Source of the DNA: Chloroflexota bacterium
Lineage (GTDB): Bacteria > Chloroflexota > Dehalococcoidia > SM23-28-2 > RBG-16-64-32
Assembly (NCBI GenBank): GCA_029262695.1
Contig: JAJCYV010000024.1
Location: forward strand, 1-42,241
Length of the DNA: 42,241 nt
Direction: 5' to 3'
Part shown: one piece after another, positions 41,531 through 42,241 of the stretch
Numbering within the stretch: the stretch's first letter is position 1
Layout of the letters: each line of letters starts with the position of its first letter
Notes under the pieces: generated by a model
What the model was told of the DNA's origin: nothing
The model's database searches: none
The model's input: the letters and a program-made list of their open reading frames with translations, nothing else
Position numbers and translations under genes: made by a program

Positions 41531-41962
41531 ATGCAAATTCCGGACGAACAACGTGAATTCCTCGAGAGCCACCGCCTCTGCGTGTTCGGCTTCAACCGGC
41601 GCAGCGGCCCACCGTCGCTCTCGCCTGTCTTCTACTTCATGGACGGCGACGAGATCGTGATCTCGACGACGGGCTCACGGGTCAAGGCGAAGGCCGTCCA
41701 GCGCAACCCCGAGGTCAGCGTCTGCGTGCTCGACGAAAAGATGCCGTTCGCCTATCTCACGGTCTTCGGGCACGCTCACGTCGAGGAAGAGGGTGCAGCC
41801 GAGGTGATGAGGCGGATCGGCGAGGCGATGTCCGGGAGCCCCGTGTCTGAGGCAGCGCTGCCCGCGCTCGAGCAGCGCGCGAAGGAAGAAGGGCGGGTCG
41901 TGGTCCGCGTCAAGCCGGCGCAGCTCGTTTCGACGCGACCGCTCGCCCGCCCCAGCGAGTAG
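41531..41962 (+). CDS. PPOX-class (F420/FMN) oxidoreductase
   Basis: A 143-residue split-barrel flavin or F420-binding protein. PSLSPVFYFMDGDEIVISTTGSRVKAKAVQRNP (about 28-60) is the classical segment: strand, 'v.f.sT..s.rKa.nl.rnP' and helix. VFGHAHVEEE and VVVRVKPAQLVSTRPL complete the barrel. It resembles F420-dependent biliverdin or mycotoxin reductases and general stress proteins; the substrate is unknown. ATG 41531 follows GAGGGGGAAAG. A second such protein, differing strongly, is at 350-799. Confidence 0.87.
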   Translation: MQIPDEQREFLESHRLCVFGFNRRSGPPSLSPVFYFMDGDEIVISTTGSRVKAKAVQRNPEVSVCVLDEKMPFAYLTVFGHAHVEEEGAAEVMRRIGEAMSGSPVSEAALPALEQRAKEEGRVVVRVKPAQLVSTRPLARPSE

Positions 41963-41982
41963 CACGCTCGGGCTTGGCGCGC

Positions 41983-41988
41983 TAGAAT
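41983..41988 (+). promoter_or_regulatory. -10 box of the EamA-like gene
   Basis: TAGAAT ends 9 nt before ATG 41998. No Shine-Dalgarno is visible, so the mRNA is probably leaderless. Confidence 0.4.
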
Positions 41989-41997
41989 TCGCGCCAC

Positions 41998-42241
41998 ATG
42001 ACCGCCGCCGCGTTTGCCCTCGTCCTGACCTCTGCGGTGATGCACGCCACCTGGAACTTCCTGCTCACGCGCAGCGGCCACAAGCAGGCGTTCTACTGGG
42101 TCATGTGCGGCTTCAGCGTGCTCTTTACGACCGGCCCAGCCGTTGCCTTCGCGGTTGTCGACGGGTTCAGTTGGACGGCGCTCTGGCTGGGCTGTGGCAC
42201 CGCCTCGATCCACGGCGTCTACGCTTACACGCTCACCCGGG
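41998..42241 (+). CDS. EamA-like drug/metabolite transporter, N-terminal part (partial)
   Basis: The frame runs off the right edge. The first 81 residues have a helix AAAFALVLTSAVMHATWNFLLTR, typical of EamA/DMT transporters ('lalla-a-l-hA-WN-l-x-x-K'), then WVMCGFSVLFTTGPAVAFAVV as a second helix and the start of a third (ALWLGCGTASIHGVYAYTLTR). It is an inner-membrane carrier for an unknown metabolite. Confidence 0.75.
   Translation, partial: MTAAAFALVLTSAVMHATWNFLLTRSGHKQAFYWVMCGFSVLFTTGPAVAFAVVDGFSWTALWLGCGTASIHGVYAYTLTR

Overview
The window is 42 kb of GC-rich (roughly two-thirds G+C by eye) bacterial chromosome. Gene content suggests a Chloroflexota bacterium, most likely related to Dehalococcoidia. 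The pointers are several F420/FMN-type oxidoreductases, acyl-CoA dehydrogenases, a crotonyl-CoA carboxylase/reductase, split transketolase subunits, and secreted proteins with Thr/Pro linkers and dockerin-like repeats. The taxonomy is inference. I see no phage, transposase, CRISPR array or plasmid gene.

Layout. 1-3065 (+): tail of a Lon protease, an FMN-binding split-barrel protein, a ceramidase-domain protein and a PIG-L deacetylase. 3062-5510 (-): a signalling operon whose leader carries a clear cyclic-di-GMP-I (GEMM) riboswitch, followed by a GGDEF diguanylate cyclase, an HD-GYP-like protein with altered metal ligands, and a small two-repeat protein. 5633-8420 (-): split transketolase subunits with a cation diffusion facilitator. 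8538-11596 (+): amidohydrolase, ThpR, FAD oxidoreductase. 11607-12860 (-): crotonyl-CoA carboxylase/reductase. 13064-28247: four exported proteins plus a lipoprotein, interleaved with two acyl-CoA dehydrogenases, an NTF2-like protein, an alpha/beta hydrolase and a flavin reductase. 28287-31826: DUF72 protein, two tRNA-Ser genes, two small membrane proteins, MnmA and RsfS. 31844-36901 (-): tight operon thiL-tsaE-tsaB-ndk-Lon-like protease. 36968-42241: LLM oxidoreductase, enoyl-CoA hydratase, D-Ala-D-Ala carboxypeptidase, FAH-family hydrolase, AhpD-like protein, PPOX protein and the start of an EamA transporter.

Two groups stand out. The first is the riboswitch-controlled c-di-GMP operon: the aptamer sits upstream of the enzyme that makes its ligand, which suggests feedback control, and the accompanying HD-GYP domain looks catalytically impaired and may act as a sensor. 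The second is an envelope set in which two neighbouring proteins end in nearly the same 256-bp dockerin-like module (about 86% identical in DNA), a third carries such repeats at its N-terminus, and a fourth has a C-terminal LPEAG/transmembrane/Arg tail resembling a sortase signal.

Expression signals. Several genes have a TANAAT-like box 6-12 nt before the start codon and no Shine-Dalgarno, suggesting leaderless mRNAs. Others have good sigma70-type promoters (TTGACG-N17-TAGAAT, TTGTCA-N17-TAGAAT). Two genes appear to start at unusual codons (CTG for rsfS, possibly ATT for the LPEAG protein). All promoter, operator and start calls were made by eye.
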